A DNA stretch of 64,000 bases from Streptomyces sp. NRRL F-4489 (lineage in GTDB: Bacteria > Actinomycetota > Actinomycetes > Streptomycetales > Streptomycetaceae), in contig NZ_LLZI01000222.1 in assembly GCF_001509485.1 (NCBI RefSeq), positions 1 to 64,000 of the forward strand, written 5' to 3'. The translations under genes were made by a program, and so were the position numbers. The stretch's first letter is position 1. Every line of letters begins with the position of its first letter. The notes under the pieces are model-generated. The model had not been told where the DNA came from and searched no databases. It was given only the letters and a program-made list of their open reading frames with translations. Below are positions 8,358 to 17,880 of the stretch, piece after piece.

Positions 8358-9628
8358 GAGTAGTCCTTGAGCAGCTTCCGGTAGGCGTCCCCGGTGGCCT
8401 TGGCGGCCTGTTCGGGGGTGGCGGCGCCGGTGAGCACCTTGTTCATCTGGACCTTGAGGGGTTCGAAGAGGGAGTTGCCCTCGGCGATCCAGGGGCGCTG
8501 GACGGCGCCGTCCACGGCGGGCTTGAAGAAGCCGACCATTTCGTTCCGCTTGACCGAGGGGGCGGTGTAGACGGACTTGCGGGTGGGCAGCAGGCTGAGC
8601 TGCTCAGTGGTCTGCTGCTGGACCTTCGCCGAACTCATGTACTTGGCGAAGGCGTAGGCGGCGGGGAGGTTCTTGCTGCCGGCGTAGACCGAGAGGTCCC
8701 AGCCGCCCTGCGGGGAGCCTTGGGCCTTGCTGCCGCCGGGGACGGGCGCGACGCCGAGGTTGCCCTTGTCGGCGAACGCCTTTCCGGCGCGGGCGCCCTC
8801 GATGTCCCAGGGTCCGTCGACGGCCATCGCGACGGTGCCGTCCTTGAGGGCCTTGAGCTGGTTCTCCTGGCCGTCGGTGGCGTCGGTGACGGCGGCGCCG
8901 GAGTCCACCAGCTGCTTGAGGGTGCGGAAGGCGCGGACCCCGGCGGCGCTGTCGATGGTGACCTTCTTGTGGGCCGCGTCGACCATGTCGCCGCCCTCGC
9001 CGTAGAGGTAGGGCAGGAACCAGTACGGGTCGTCGCCGCGGAGGTAGAGGGCGGTGGCGCCGGTCTTGGCCTTGATGGTGCGGGCGGCGGCGGCCAGTTC
9101 GGCGAAGGTCTTGGGGACGGGGACGCCGGCGTCCTCGAGGAGCTTCTTGTTGTAGAAGAGCCCGAGGGTGTCGATGACCTGCGGGACGGCGTACGTGCGG
9201 CCGTCGAACTTGGTCGAGCCGAGGGCCTGCGGGAGGTAGTCGCCGGTGTTCTCCAGGGCCGGGGTGCCGTCGAGCGGGGCGAGGTAGCCGAGGTTGGCGA
9301 AGTCGGCGACCCAGGCGACCTCGGTGCGCATCACGTCCGGGGCGCCCGCGCCGCCGCCCGCGGCGTTCTTGAACTTGGCGTTGGCGTCGCCGAACGGCAC
9401 GTTCACATAGTCGACCCTGACCTTGGGGTGCTCCTTCTGGAAACCCTCGGCGAGCTTGCGGTACGTGGCCTTCTCGGCGTCGTTGGAGGTATCCCAGAAG
9501 GTGACCGTTCCGGACAGTTCCCCGCCCGCCGAGCCGCCGCCGCCACCTCCGTCCCCGCATGCCGTCGCCGCCAGTGCCAGGCCCGCTACCAGCGCGGTGG
9601 CGAGTACGCCACGTATGCCACGCCGCAT
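8354..9628 (-). CDS. malE: Maltose/maltodextrin-binding lipoprotein MalE
   Basis: A 424-residue extracellular solute-binding protein. The N-terminus is a lipoprotein signal (basic MRRGIRG, hydrophobic stretch, then a lipobox-like LAATAC), followed by a Gly/Ser linker and the cluster B binding fold starting at GTVTFWDTSNDAEK. Aromatic-rich segments such as DDPYWFLPYLYGEGGDM fit sugar stacking. It is first in the malE-malF-malG-aglA-lacI operon and has a good ribosome site, GAAGGAG. The upstream region shared with the divergent GH13 gene has MalR-like half-sites. MalE is the specificity component that captures maltodextrins made by secreted amylases. Confidence 0.92.
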   Translation of the reverse strand: MRRGIRGVLATALVAGLALAATACGDGGGGGGSAGGELSGTVTFWDTSNDAEKATYRKLAEGFQKEHPKVRVDYVNVPFGDANAKFKNAAGGGAGAPDVMRTEVAWVADFANLGYLAPLDGTPALENTGDYLPQALGSTKFDGRTYAVPQVIDTLGLFYNKKLLEDAGVPVPKTFAELAAAARTIKAKTGATALYLRGDDPYWFLPYLYGEGGDMVDAAHKKVTIDSAAGVRAFRTLKQLVDSGAAVTDATDGQENQLKALKDGTVAMAVDGPWDIEGARAGKAFADKGNLGVAPVPGGSKAQGSPQGGWDLSVYAGSKNLPAAYAFAKYMSSAKVQQQTTEQLSLLPTRKSVYTAPSVKRNEMVGFFKPAVDGAVQRPWIAEGNSLFEPLKVQMNKVLTGAATPEQAAKATGDAYRKLLKDYS

Positions 9629-9693
9629 CTGAACTCCTTCGGGAAAGCCTCGGTTGGCGGTCTGGAACGTAACAGCGGCATCAACGAACCGAA

Positions 9694-9718
9694 AGATGTT
9701 GCGGGATTTTTCTGCAAG
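9694..9718 (-). promoter_or_regulatory. MalR-like half-sites upstream of malE
   Basis: Read on the minus strand, CTTGCAG (9718-9712) is followed by CCGCAACAT ending near 9694. CTTGCAG is the half-site described for MalR/Reg1 in Streptomyces (established knowledge). They lie 66-90 bases upstream of malE, in the 230-bp gap between malE and the divergent GH13 gene, so both directions could be controlled. TGTTACGTTCC, on the malE side of the pair, is shared with the site at 3.7 kb. Confidence 0.5.
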
Positions 9719-9858
9719 AATTCTGGAAGCCGGTGCGGCGGAACGGCCGGAACGGGTCCCTCCCGGGGCTCCGGGCCACCGTCACCCGCCGCCCGCCCGC
9801 GCGTTGACCCCGTGGAAGCACTTTCAGCACTTCGCCCGAGACCTGACAGGGACGGCAG

Positions 9859-11484
<1,626 letters not shown>

Positions 11485-11495
11485 GAAGCGGGCGG

Positions 11496-11501
11496 TACAG
11501 T
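11496..11501 (+). promoter_or_regulatory. -10 element (TACAGT), leaderless start of malR
   Basis: TACAGT is followed by seven bases and the ATG of malR, with no Shine-Dalgarno sequence. It would let malR be transcribed independently of the GH13 gene just upstream. Confidence 0.55.
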
Positions 11502-11508
11502 CCCCCTC

Positions 11509-12570
11509 ATGACCGCCCGGCTTGCCGATATCGCAGCGCAGGCGGGTGTCAGCGAGGCCACCGTCAGCCGGGTTCTCAACGGGAAGCCCGGTGTCTCCGC
11601 CACCACCCGCCAGTTGGTGCTGGCCGCGCTCGACGTGCTCGGGTACGAGCGGCCGGTGCGGCTGCGGCGGCGCAGCGCGGGCCTGGTCGGGCTGATCACC
11701 CCGGAGCTGGAGAACCCGATCTTCCCGGCGTTCGCCCAGGTGATCGGGCAGGCGCTGACCCGCCAGGGCTACACCCCGGTGCTGGCCACCCAGACGCCCG
11801 GCGGCTCCACCGAGGACGAGCTGACCGAGATGCTGGTGGACCGCGGGGTGGCCGGCATCATCTTCGTCTCCGGGCTGCACGCCGACACCTCCGCCGACAT
11901 GGGGCGCTACGAGCGGCTGCGCGGCCAGGGCGTGCCGTTCGTCCTGATCAACGGCTTCTCCGATCAGGTGCGCGCGCCGTTCGTCTCGCCCGACGACCGG
12001 GCCGCGGTGGAGCTGGCGGTGACGCACCTCACCGCGCTGGGGCACCGGCGGATCGGGCTGGCGCTGGGGCCCCGGCGGTTCGTGCCGGTGCAGCGGAAGG
12101 TCGAGGGGTTCCTGCGGTGCGTGCGGGAGCAGCTGGGGCTGGAGGGCGCGGAGGCCGAGGGGCTGGTGCAGCACTCCCTGTTCACGCTGGAGGGCGGGCA
12201 GGCCGCGGCGGGCGCGCTGATCGAGCGCGGGGTGACGGCGATCGTGTGCGCCAGCGACATGATGGCGCTGGGCGCGATCCGGGCGGCCCGGCAGCGCGGT
12301 CTCGACGTACCGCGGCAGATGTCCGTGGTGGGCTTCGACGACTCCCCGCTGATCGCGTTCACCGATCCGCCGCTGACCACCATCCGGCAGCCGGTGCAGG
12401 CGATGGGGCAGGCGGCGGTGCGGGCGCTGCTGGAGGAGATCGGCGGGACGCCCGCGCCGCACAGCGAGTTCGTCTTCCACCCGGAGCTGGTGGTGCGGGG
12501 CTCGACCGCCTCGGTGCCGGAGGCGGCTCCCGGGACGGCCGTCCCGCGTCCGCTGCGGGCCGCGCGGTAG
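11509..12570 (+). CDS. malR: LacI family repressor, probable maltose regulator MalR
   Basis: A 353-residue LacI-type repressor. The HTH is RLADIAAQAGVSEATVSRVL and the hinge follows LDVLGYERPVRLRRRS. The effector domain begins AGLVGLITPELENPIFPAFA and ends with VGFDDSPLIAFTDPPLTTIR. It differs from the other LacI copy in the window mainly in the C-terminal third and in one recognition-helix residue (EATVS against EATAS), so the two may share operators. MalR in S. coelicolor represses malE and is relieved by maltopentaose (established for that protein). An upstream -10 points to leaderless expression. Confidence 0.87.
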   Translation: MTARLADIAAQAGVSEATVSRVLNGKPGVSATTRQLVLAALDVLGYERPVRLRRRSAGLVGLITPELENPIFPAFAQVIGQALTRQGYTPVLATQTPGGSTEDELTEMLVDRGVAGIIFVSGLHADTSADMGRYERLRGQGVPFVLINGFSDQVRAPFVSPDDRAAVELAVTHLTALGHRRIGLALGPRRFVPVQRKVEGFLRCVREQLGLEGAEAEGLVQHSLFTLEGGQAAAGALIERGVTAIVCASDMMALGAIRAARQRGLDVPRQMSVVGFDDSPLIAFTDPPLTTIRQPVQAMGQAAVRALLEEIGGTPAPHSEFVFHPELVVRGSTASVPEAAPGTAVPRPLRAAR

Positions 12571-12582
12571 GGCTCCGCCGGG

Positions 12583-12601
12583 CCGTCCCCTAGGGGGACG
12601 G
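12583..12601 (+). terminator. Hairpin after malR
   Basis: CCGTCCCC, loop TAG, GGGGACGG form a perfect 8-bp stem 13 bases after the malR stop. There is no U-tract, which is usual for Streptomyces terminators. Confidence 0.5.
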
Positions 12602-12695
12602 GTCCTCCCCTGGGCCTACTCCGCAGGTGGTTCGGGGGGTGGATCCCGGAGGCCGTTTACCCGACCAAGGGATGATCGGGTGCACACCCCTTTCT

Positions 12696-12710
12696 GGCAG
12701 ACTGTCTGCC
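12696..12710. promoter_or_regulatory. Palindrome over the start of the PAP2 gene
   Basis: GGCAGAC-T-GTCTGCC is a perfect 15-bp inverted repeat that ends one base before the ATG. It contains CAGACT, a -10-like hexamer eight bases before the ATG. A bound protein would block the promoter and the initiation site together. Confidence 0.45.
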
Positions 12711-12711
12711 T

Positions 12712-13569
12712 ATGGGTGAAGCGCACGTGAGGACTCTGGACGATCCGTCAGCCGCCCCGACAGCCGCCGGGGAGCCCGCGGACCGCCCGGACGGCCCGGG
12801 GCGGCTGGCCCGGCTGAGAACCCCTCGCGCACCCCGCCTGTGGTTCGAGGTCCTGCTGATCGCGGTCAGCTACTGGACGTACTCCATGATCCGCAACGCG
12901 GTCCCCGAGCAGAAGGCGCAGGCGCTGCGGAACGCCGACTGGATCTGGCGGGCCGAGCACGCGCTGGGCATCGCGGTGGAGCACACCGTCAACCACGCGG
13001 TGAATTCGGTGACCTGGCTCATCGTGTCGATGAACTACTACTACGCGACACTGCACTTCATCGTGACGATCGGGGTGCTGGTGTGGCTCTACCACTGGCA
13101 TCCCGGGCGGTACGCGGCGGCCCGGCTGGCGCTCTTCGCCACCACCGGCGTCGCCCTGGTCGGCTACTACTTCTTCCCGCTGGCGCCGCCCCGGCTGATG
13201 CCGGACGGCGGTTTCGTGGACACCGTCGTGGTGCACGGCACCTGGGGCTCGATGGCGTCCGGCAATCTCGCGTCGATGTCCAACCAGTACGCCGCGATGC
13301 CGTCGATGCACATCGGCTGGTCGCTGTGGTGCGGGATCACCATCGTGCTGCTGGCGCGGGCGGCGTGGGCCCGGGTGCTGGGCGTGCTCTACCCGGCGAC
13401 GACGCTGACGGTGATCGTCTCCACCGCCAACCACTTCTGGCTGGACGCGCTGGGCGGGGTGCTGTGCCTGGCGTTCGGCTACGCGCTGGCCTGCGCGTGG
13501 TACGGGCGGCTGCCGCACCGGCTGGCCCGGTACGCGGTGGCGGCCGGGCCGGCGCCCCTGGGGGTGTGA
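12712..13569 (+). CDS. PAP2-superfamily membrane phosphatase/phosphotransferase
   Basis: A 285-residue integral membrane protein with about six spans. The phosphatase signature residues are visible as AMPSMHIGWS (motif 2, SxxxH-like) and STANHFWLDALGG (motif 3, His-x3-Asp). The layout fits the inositol-phosphorylceramide-synthase-like branch found across actinobacteria, acting on lipid phosphates at the outer membrane face. The first 45 residues are soluble and Pro/Ala-rich. There is no Shine-Dalgarno sequence; a palindrome sits directly against the start codon. The true substrate is unknown. Confidence 0.82.
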   Translation: MGEAHVRTLDDPSAAPTAAGEPADRPDGPGRLARLRTPRAPRLWFEVLLIAVSYWTYSMIRNAVPEQKAQALRNADWIWRAEHALGIAVEHTVNHAVNSVTWLIVSMNYYYATLHFIVTIGVLVWLYHWHPGRYAAARLALFATTGVALVGYYFFPLAPPRLMPDGGFVDTVVVHGTWGSMASGNLASMSNQYAAMPSMHIGWSLWCGITIVLLARAAWARVLGVLYPATTLTVIVSTANHFWLDALGGVLCLAFGYALACAWYGRLPHRLARYAVAAGPAPLGV

Positions 13570-13597
13570 GGCCGGACACCCGGACACGGATGCGGTG

Positions 13598-13631
13598 ACG
13601 GGCCGCGGGCGGAGCGCCGCCCGCGGCCCGT
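13598..13631. terminator. Bidirectional terminator hairpin
   Basis: A perfect 15-bp GC-rich stem with loop AGCG lies midway between two converging genes. No T-run follows on either strand. Confidence 0.65.
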
Positions 13632-13668
13632 TCGCGTACCGGGGCGCCGTACCGGACCGCCGTACCGG

Positions 13669-15339
13669 TCAGCGCTCGGCGCGGTGCGTGACGTGCCCGC
13701 CGGTCATGGTCAGGCGGACGGGGGCGGTGGCCACCTCGTCGGCCGGGGCGGTGACCGGGTCGGCGGCGAGCGCGGTCAGGTCGGCGCGGTAGCCGGGCGC
13801 GATCCGGCCGGCCTCGGCCTCCTCGCCGGCCGCCAGCGCGGCGTGCGAGGTCATGCCCTCCAGGGCCATCAGCCCGGTCAGGGCCTGCCCCGGGGTGACC
13901 GGGTCCACGTCGGGGCGGCCGGCGGGGCGGCGCAGCCGGGCGGTCGCCAGTACCTGGCGGGGGTCGTGGTGGGCGATCGGCCAGTCGGAGCCGAGGACGA
14001 GGACGGCGCCGGCGTCCCGCAGATCGCGGCAGCGCCAGGCGCGGCCGGCCCGCTCCGCCCCGACCCGCCGGGACCAGGCGTCGGTGTGGTCGGCGCGGGT
14101 GTAGTGGGTGTGGGTGGGCTGCATGGAGGCGGCGACGCCGAGGTGGGCGAAGCGCGGAAGCTGGGAGTCCGGGACGGTCTCGATGTGCTCGATACGGTGG
14201 CGGAGGCGGGCGCCGGGGCGGCCGGTGGGGAGCAGTTCGACGGTGTCCAGGACGTGCCGGACCGCGGCGTCGCCGATGGCGTGGGTGGCGGTGCGCACCC
14301 CGGCCCGGTCGAGGTGGTGGACGGCGGCGGTGTACGCGGCGGGGTCGGGCCAGAAGGCGTCGGTGCCCTGACCGTGGCAGTCGGGCCGCTCCAGCCAGGC
14401 GGTGCCGCCCTCGACGGTGCCGTCCATGAAGAACTTCACCCCGCCGATCCGCCAGTGCCGGCCGGCCAGCCGCTGGAGGGCGACGAGGTGGTCCAGGCCA
14501 TCGGTGTCGATACCGGGCATGCACCAGGGGGCGATCCGCAGCCGCACCGGGAGGTGGCCGTCCGCCTCGACACCGGCCAGCAGCTCGGGGACGTCCGCGT
14601 GCTCCAGGTCCATGACATGGGCGCCGGTGAGGCCCGCGGCGGCCATCTCGGTCAGCAGGGCGAGCAGCCGGGCGCGGCGGTCGGCGGCCGAGGGGCGGGG
14701 CATGGCGGGCAGGACGAGGTCCATCGCGGCGTGCTCGACGAGGTGCCCGGTGGGGCGGCCGCCGTCGTCGCAGACGACGCTGGCGCGCTGGGCGAAGGCG
14801 CGCGGCCCGGTGATCCCGGCGGCGTCCAGCGCCCGCCCGCTGACCAGGGCGGAGTGGCCGTCGTAGAGGCGCAGGAAGGCGGGCGCGCCGCCGAGCGCGT
14901 CCTCGATGAGGTCGCGGTGGACGGGCCGGCCGCCGAAGACGTTGTGGTCCAGGCCCCAGCCGGTGAGCCAGCCGCCGGGCGGCAGCGCGCGGGCCGCGGC
15001 GGCCAGCCGGTCGCGGAGTTCCGGCAGGTCGCGGACGGTGCTCAGGTCCAGGCCGGTGGCCATCTCGACGCCCCACACGGGGTGGCTGTGGCCGTCGGTC
15101 AGGCCGGGGACGAGGGTGGCGCCGGCCAGGTCGATGATCTCGGTGCCGGGGCCCCGCCAGTCCCGGACGTCCGCCGCGCCGCCGACCGCGGCGATCCGCC
15201 CGTCCTTGACGGCGACGGCCTCGGCCCAGGGGCGGTCGGGGTCGAGGGTGCGGACCCGGGCGCCGGTGAGGACGGTGTCGGCGGCGGTGGCGCGGGGGCC
15301 GCGGGCGGGGGCGGCCGGGGTGGACGGGGTGGACGGCAC
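13669..15339 (-). CDS. Amidohydrolase family protein (YtcJ-like, Amidohydro_3)
   Basis: A 556-residue metal-dependent hydrolase. The amidohydrolase barrel is recognisable from VLTGARVRTLDPDRPWAEAV, through the metal motif TDGHSHPVWG, HVMDLEH, GVKFFMDGTVEGGTAW, THAIGDAAV and IEHIETVPD, to LGSDWPIAHHDP with the late Asp. YtcJ-type proteins hydrolyse N-acyl or formamide-like bonds, but the substrate here is open. GTG was chosen because AAGGAG sits six bases upstream; a longer in-frame extension runs into the permease gene. It is downstream of and probably co-transcribed with the APC permease, suggesting uptake and hydrolysis of one compound. Confidence 0.86.
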   Translation of the reverse strand: MPSTPSTPAAPARGPRATAADTVLTGARVRTLDPDRPWAEAVAVKDGRIAAVGGAADVRDWRGPGTEIIDLAGATLVPGLTDGHSHPVWGVEMATGLDLSTVRDLPELRDRLAAAARALPPGGWLTGWGLDHNVFGGRPVHRDLIEDALGGAPAFLRLYDGHSALVSGRALDAAGITGPRAFAQRASVVCDDGGRPTGHLVEHAAMDLVLPAMPRPSAADRRARLLALLTEMAAAGLTGAHVMDLEHADVPELLAGVEADGHLPVRLRIAPWCMPGIDTDGLDHLVALQRLAGRHWRIGGVKFFMDGTVEGGTAWLERPDCHGQGTDAFWPDPAAYTAAVHHLDRAGVRTATHAIGDAAVRHVLDTVELLPTGRPGARLRHRIEHIETVPDSQLPRFAHLGVAASMQPTHTHYTRADHTDAWSRRVGAERAGRAWRCRDLRDAGAVLVLGSDWPIAHHDPRQVLATARLRRPAGRPDVDPVTPGQALTGLMALEGMTSHAALAAGEEAEAGRIAPGYRADLTALAADPVTAPADEVATAPVRLTMTGGHVTHRAER

Positions 15340-15380
15340 GGGCTGCTCCTTACGGGGGCGGGGGTACGGGCGCGGGCGGG

Positions 15381-17003
15381 TCAGCGGCGGGCCGCGGTCT
15401 CTTCGGGCGGGGTGCCGGAGCGGGGGGCGGCCGGTGCGGCCGCCGGTTCCGCCGCCTGCTCGGGCGCCGCCGGCCCGCCGCCGTCCGGCCCGTCCTCGTC
15501 CGGCCCATCGCCGTCCGCCCCGTCCTCCTCCGGTTCGGCGGCGAAGCCCGCGTAGACGGCGGGGCGGGTGCGGCGGACCCGGCGGGCCAGCAGCAGTCCG
15601 GCGGCGAAGGCGGCCGGGACGGCCAGGACGAGGACGGTGTCGGTGGTGGCGCCGGCCCCCGTCATGATGTCGATCTTGGCGATGACCAGCACCAGCGCGC
15701 CGAGCATCAGCACGGTGGCGGCGATCGGCGTGACCAGGGTGCGCAGCGCGCCCTCCCGGTGGCGGAAGCGGCGGAAGTACAGCGGTACGGCGATCGCGGT
15801 GAGCGCCTGGAGCGCCAGCAGGCCGAGCATGCCGGGGGTGTTCATCCACAGCAGCAGCTGGGTGTACGGGTCGGCGCCGGCCAGCGCGAAGCCGAGGACG
15901 ACCACGGCGGCCAGCACGCTCTGCACCGCGCCCGCGGTGTACGGGGAGCGGTGGCGCGGGTGGACCCGGCCGAGGGCGGCGGGCAGTACGCCTTCCTGGG
16001 CCATGGCCAGGCCGTAGCGGTTGATGGCGTTGTGGAAGGCCAGTTGCGAGGCGAGGATGCTGGTCAGGATGAACAGGTGCATCAGGTCCGCGGCCCAGGT
16101 GCCGACGTAGCGGCTGGTGGCGGTGAAGAAGAGCCCGGCCGGGTCGGCGAGGGCGGCCGCCACGATCCGGTCGGCGCCGTACGCCTGGATGACGATCCAG
16201 ATGGTGAAGGCGTAGAAGAGGCCGAGGAAGGCGACCGCGATGTAGGTGGCGCGCGGGATGGTGCGGCGCGGTGCGCGGGCCTCGCGGCGGTAGATGGCGG
16301 TGGACTCGAAGCCGGTGAACGCGGCGAAGGCGAAGGCCAGCACCGCGCCGGTGCCGGGGACGAGCACCTGGCGCGGGGTGAAGGAGTCCAGGGCCAGGCC
16401 GTGGGCGCCGCCGTGCAGCAGGACGCCGCCGGCGAGCAGGACGAGGATGCCGGTCTCGGCGATCAGCAGGACGCCCAGCACCTTGGCGCCGAAGTCGATG
16501 CTGCGGTAGCCGAGGAACCAGATGACCGCGACGCCGGCCAGCGCGATCGGCGGCCAGGGGACGTGGATGCCCCAGAACGCCTTCAGCGCGTCCTGGGTGG
16601 CGGTGGCGAGCAGCCCGTAGACGCCGATCTGCATGCCGTTGTACGCGAGCAGGGCGACGGTGGCGGCGCCGAAGCCGGCCGGGCGGCCCAGGCCGCGGGT
16701 GATGAAGGCGTAGAAGCCGCCGCCGTTGCGCACGTGCCGGGCCATGGTGGTGAAGCCGACGGCGAAGAGGGCGAGGGTGGCGCCGGCCAGGAGGTAGCCG
16801 ACGGGCGCGCCCAGGCCGCCGGCGCCGAGGGCGATCGGCGAGGTGCCGGCCATGACGGTGAGCGGGGCGGCGGCGGAGATGACGAAGAAGGCGATGTCGG
16901 CGACGCCGAGGGTGCCGCGGCGGAGGGTGGGGGCCGCCGCGGTGGCGGTCGGCGGCGGGGTCTGCTGCGGCGCCCCGCTGCGGGACCCGGAGTCTGCGGC
17001 CAT
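15381..17003 (-). CDS. APC family amino acid/polyamine permease
   Basis: A 540-residue transporter with about 12 membrane spans. The APC core starts at LGVADIAFFVISAAAPLTVM and includes the glycine-rich FAAFTGFESTAIYRREAR. The last 60 residues form an acidic, Pro/Ala-rich cytoplasmic tail (EPEEDGADGDGPDEDGPDGG) unlike the rest of the protein and probably disordered. The upstream region contains a strong TetR-type palindrome and a divergent TetR gene; the amidohydrolase gene follows 41 bases downstream. Together these look like a substrate-induced uptake-and-hydrolysis unit. Confidence 0.87.
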   Translation of the reverse strand: MAADSGSRSGAPQQTPPPTATAAAPTLRRGTLGVADIAFFVISAAAPLTVMAGTSPIALGAGGLGAPVGYLLAGATLALFAVGFTTMARHVRNGGGFYAFITRGLGRPAGFGAATVALLAYNGMQIGVYGLLATATQDALKAFWGIHVPWPPIALAGVAVIWFLGYRSIDFGAKVLGVLLIAETGILVLLAGGVLLHGGAHGLALDSFTPRQVLVPGTGAVLAFAFAAFTGFESTAIYRREARAPRRTIPRATYIAVAFLGLFYAFTIWIVIQAYGADRIVAAALADPAGLFFTATSRYVGTWAADLMHLFILTSILASQLAFHNAINRYGLAMAQEGVLPAALGRVHPRHRSPYTAGAVQSVLAAVVVLGFALAGADPYTQLLLWMNTPGMLGLLALQALTAIAVPLYFRRFRHREGALRTLVTPIAATVLMLGALVLVIAKIDIMTGAGATTDTVLVLAVPAAFAAGLLLARRVRRTRPAVYAGFAAEPEEDGADGDGPDEDGPDGGGPAAPEQAAEPAAAPAAPRSGTPPEETAARR

Positions 17004-17092
17004 GGCTCGGTCGCCCTTCTGCGTCAGGACAGGGAGGAGGGAGCGGCCGGGCGCGGACGGTGGTGACGGCGGCGCGACCGGCCGGGGGAGAG

Positions 17093-17113
17093 AAACCTAA
17101 AGCCTTTCGGTTT
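17093..17113. promoter_or_regulatory. TetR-type operator between permease and TetR genes
   Basis: Arms AAACCTAAAG and CTTTCGGTTT flank a single central C and match at 9 of 10 positions. It lies in the 180-bp divergent gap, 90 bases from the permease start and 71 from the TetR start. It is the only A/T-rich patch there, so it is a likely operator for both. Confidence 0.6.
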
Positions 17114-17183
17114 GGGGACCGTACCCCGCGCCGTACGATTCGGGAAGACCCCGCGACGGGGGCTTTCGCCGGGAGGGGGCACC

Positions 17184-17810
17184 ATGGGGCGGCCGCGGAA
17201 GGCCCTGCTGGACCGGGCGCGGATCGGCGCCACCGCGCTCCAACTCGTCGACGAGAAGGGCGACTTCAGCGTCCCGGAGGTGGCCCGGCGGCTCGGTGTG
17301 CAGACCGCGTCGGTGTACCACCACGTGGACGGCCGGGCCGGTGTGGTCGAGCTGCTGCGCGAGCGGGTCACCGACGCGATCGACCCCGCCGCCCTCGACG
17401 CCGGTGCCTGGGACGCGGCGCTGGCCGCCTGGGCGCGCTCCTACCGCGCCGCGTTCGCCGCCCATCCGCGGGCGATCCCGATGCTGATGACCTCGCCGGT
17501 CCGCGCGCCGCGGGTGCTGGCCCAGTACGACCGGGTCGCCGGGCTGCTGCTGGACGCCGGTTTCCCGCCGGACGCGGTGATGCCGGTGATCACCGGCCTG
17601 GACAACCTCGTCCTGGGCTCGGCGCTGGACATGTCGGCGCCGGAGCCGATGTGGGAGGTCTCCGGGGACGCCGAGGCGCCCCGGCTGGCCGCGGCCCAGG
17701 CCGCCACCGGCCCGGACCGCGCGGACGCCGCCTTCGAACTGACCCTGGCCGGGTATCTGGCCCACCTGCGGGCGCTGCTGGAGCGGGCCGGGCGGGACGC
17801 GGCGGGCTGA
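17184..17810 (+). CDS. TetR family regulator, divergent from the APC permease
   Basis: A 208-residue TetR regulator. The HTH includes FSVPEVARRLGVQTASVYHHV, where VYHHV is the usual end of the recognition helix. The C-terminal region resembles the TetR_C class of TetR itself (aromatic, with LAAWARSYRAAFAAHPRAIP). The ATG was chosen for the strong ribosome site GGGAGGGGG directly before it. It is divergent from a permease-amidohydrolase pair with a palindrome in between, so local repression relieved by the transported compound is the simplest model. Confidence 0.85.
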   Translation: MGRPRKALLDRARIGATALQLVDEKGDFSVPEVARRLGVQTASVYHHVDGRAGVVELLRERVTDAIDPAALDAGAWDAALAAWARSYRAAFAAHPRAIPMLMTSPVRAPRVLAQYDRVAGLLLDAGFPPDAVMPVITGLDNLVLGSALDMSAPEPMWEVSGDAEAPRLAAAQAATGPDRADAAFELTLAGYLAHLRALLERAGRDAAG

Positions 17811-17818
17811 GGCCCGGC

Positions 17819-17850
17819 GGACTGATCCCCGGGGACTGATCCCCGGGGAC
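17819..17850. repeat. 14-bp tandem repeat in a convergent gap
   Basis: Two exact copies of GGACTGATCCCCGG plus a partial third lie between the TetR and glnE stops. Each junction makes the palindrome CCCCGGGG, so the array could work as a weak bidirectional terminator. Confidence 0.7.
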
Positions 17851-17880
17851 CGAGGCCCGGCCCGCTGAACTCCGGCCGGC

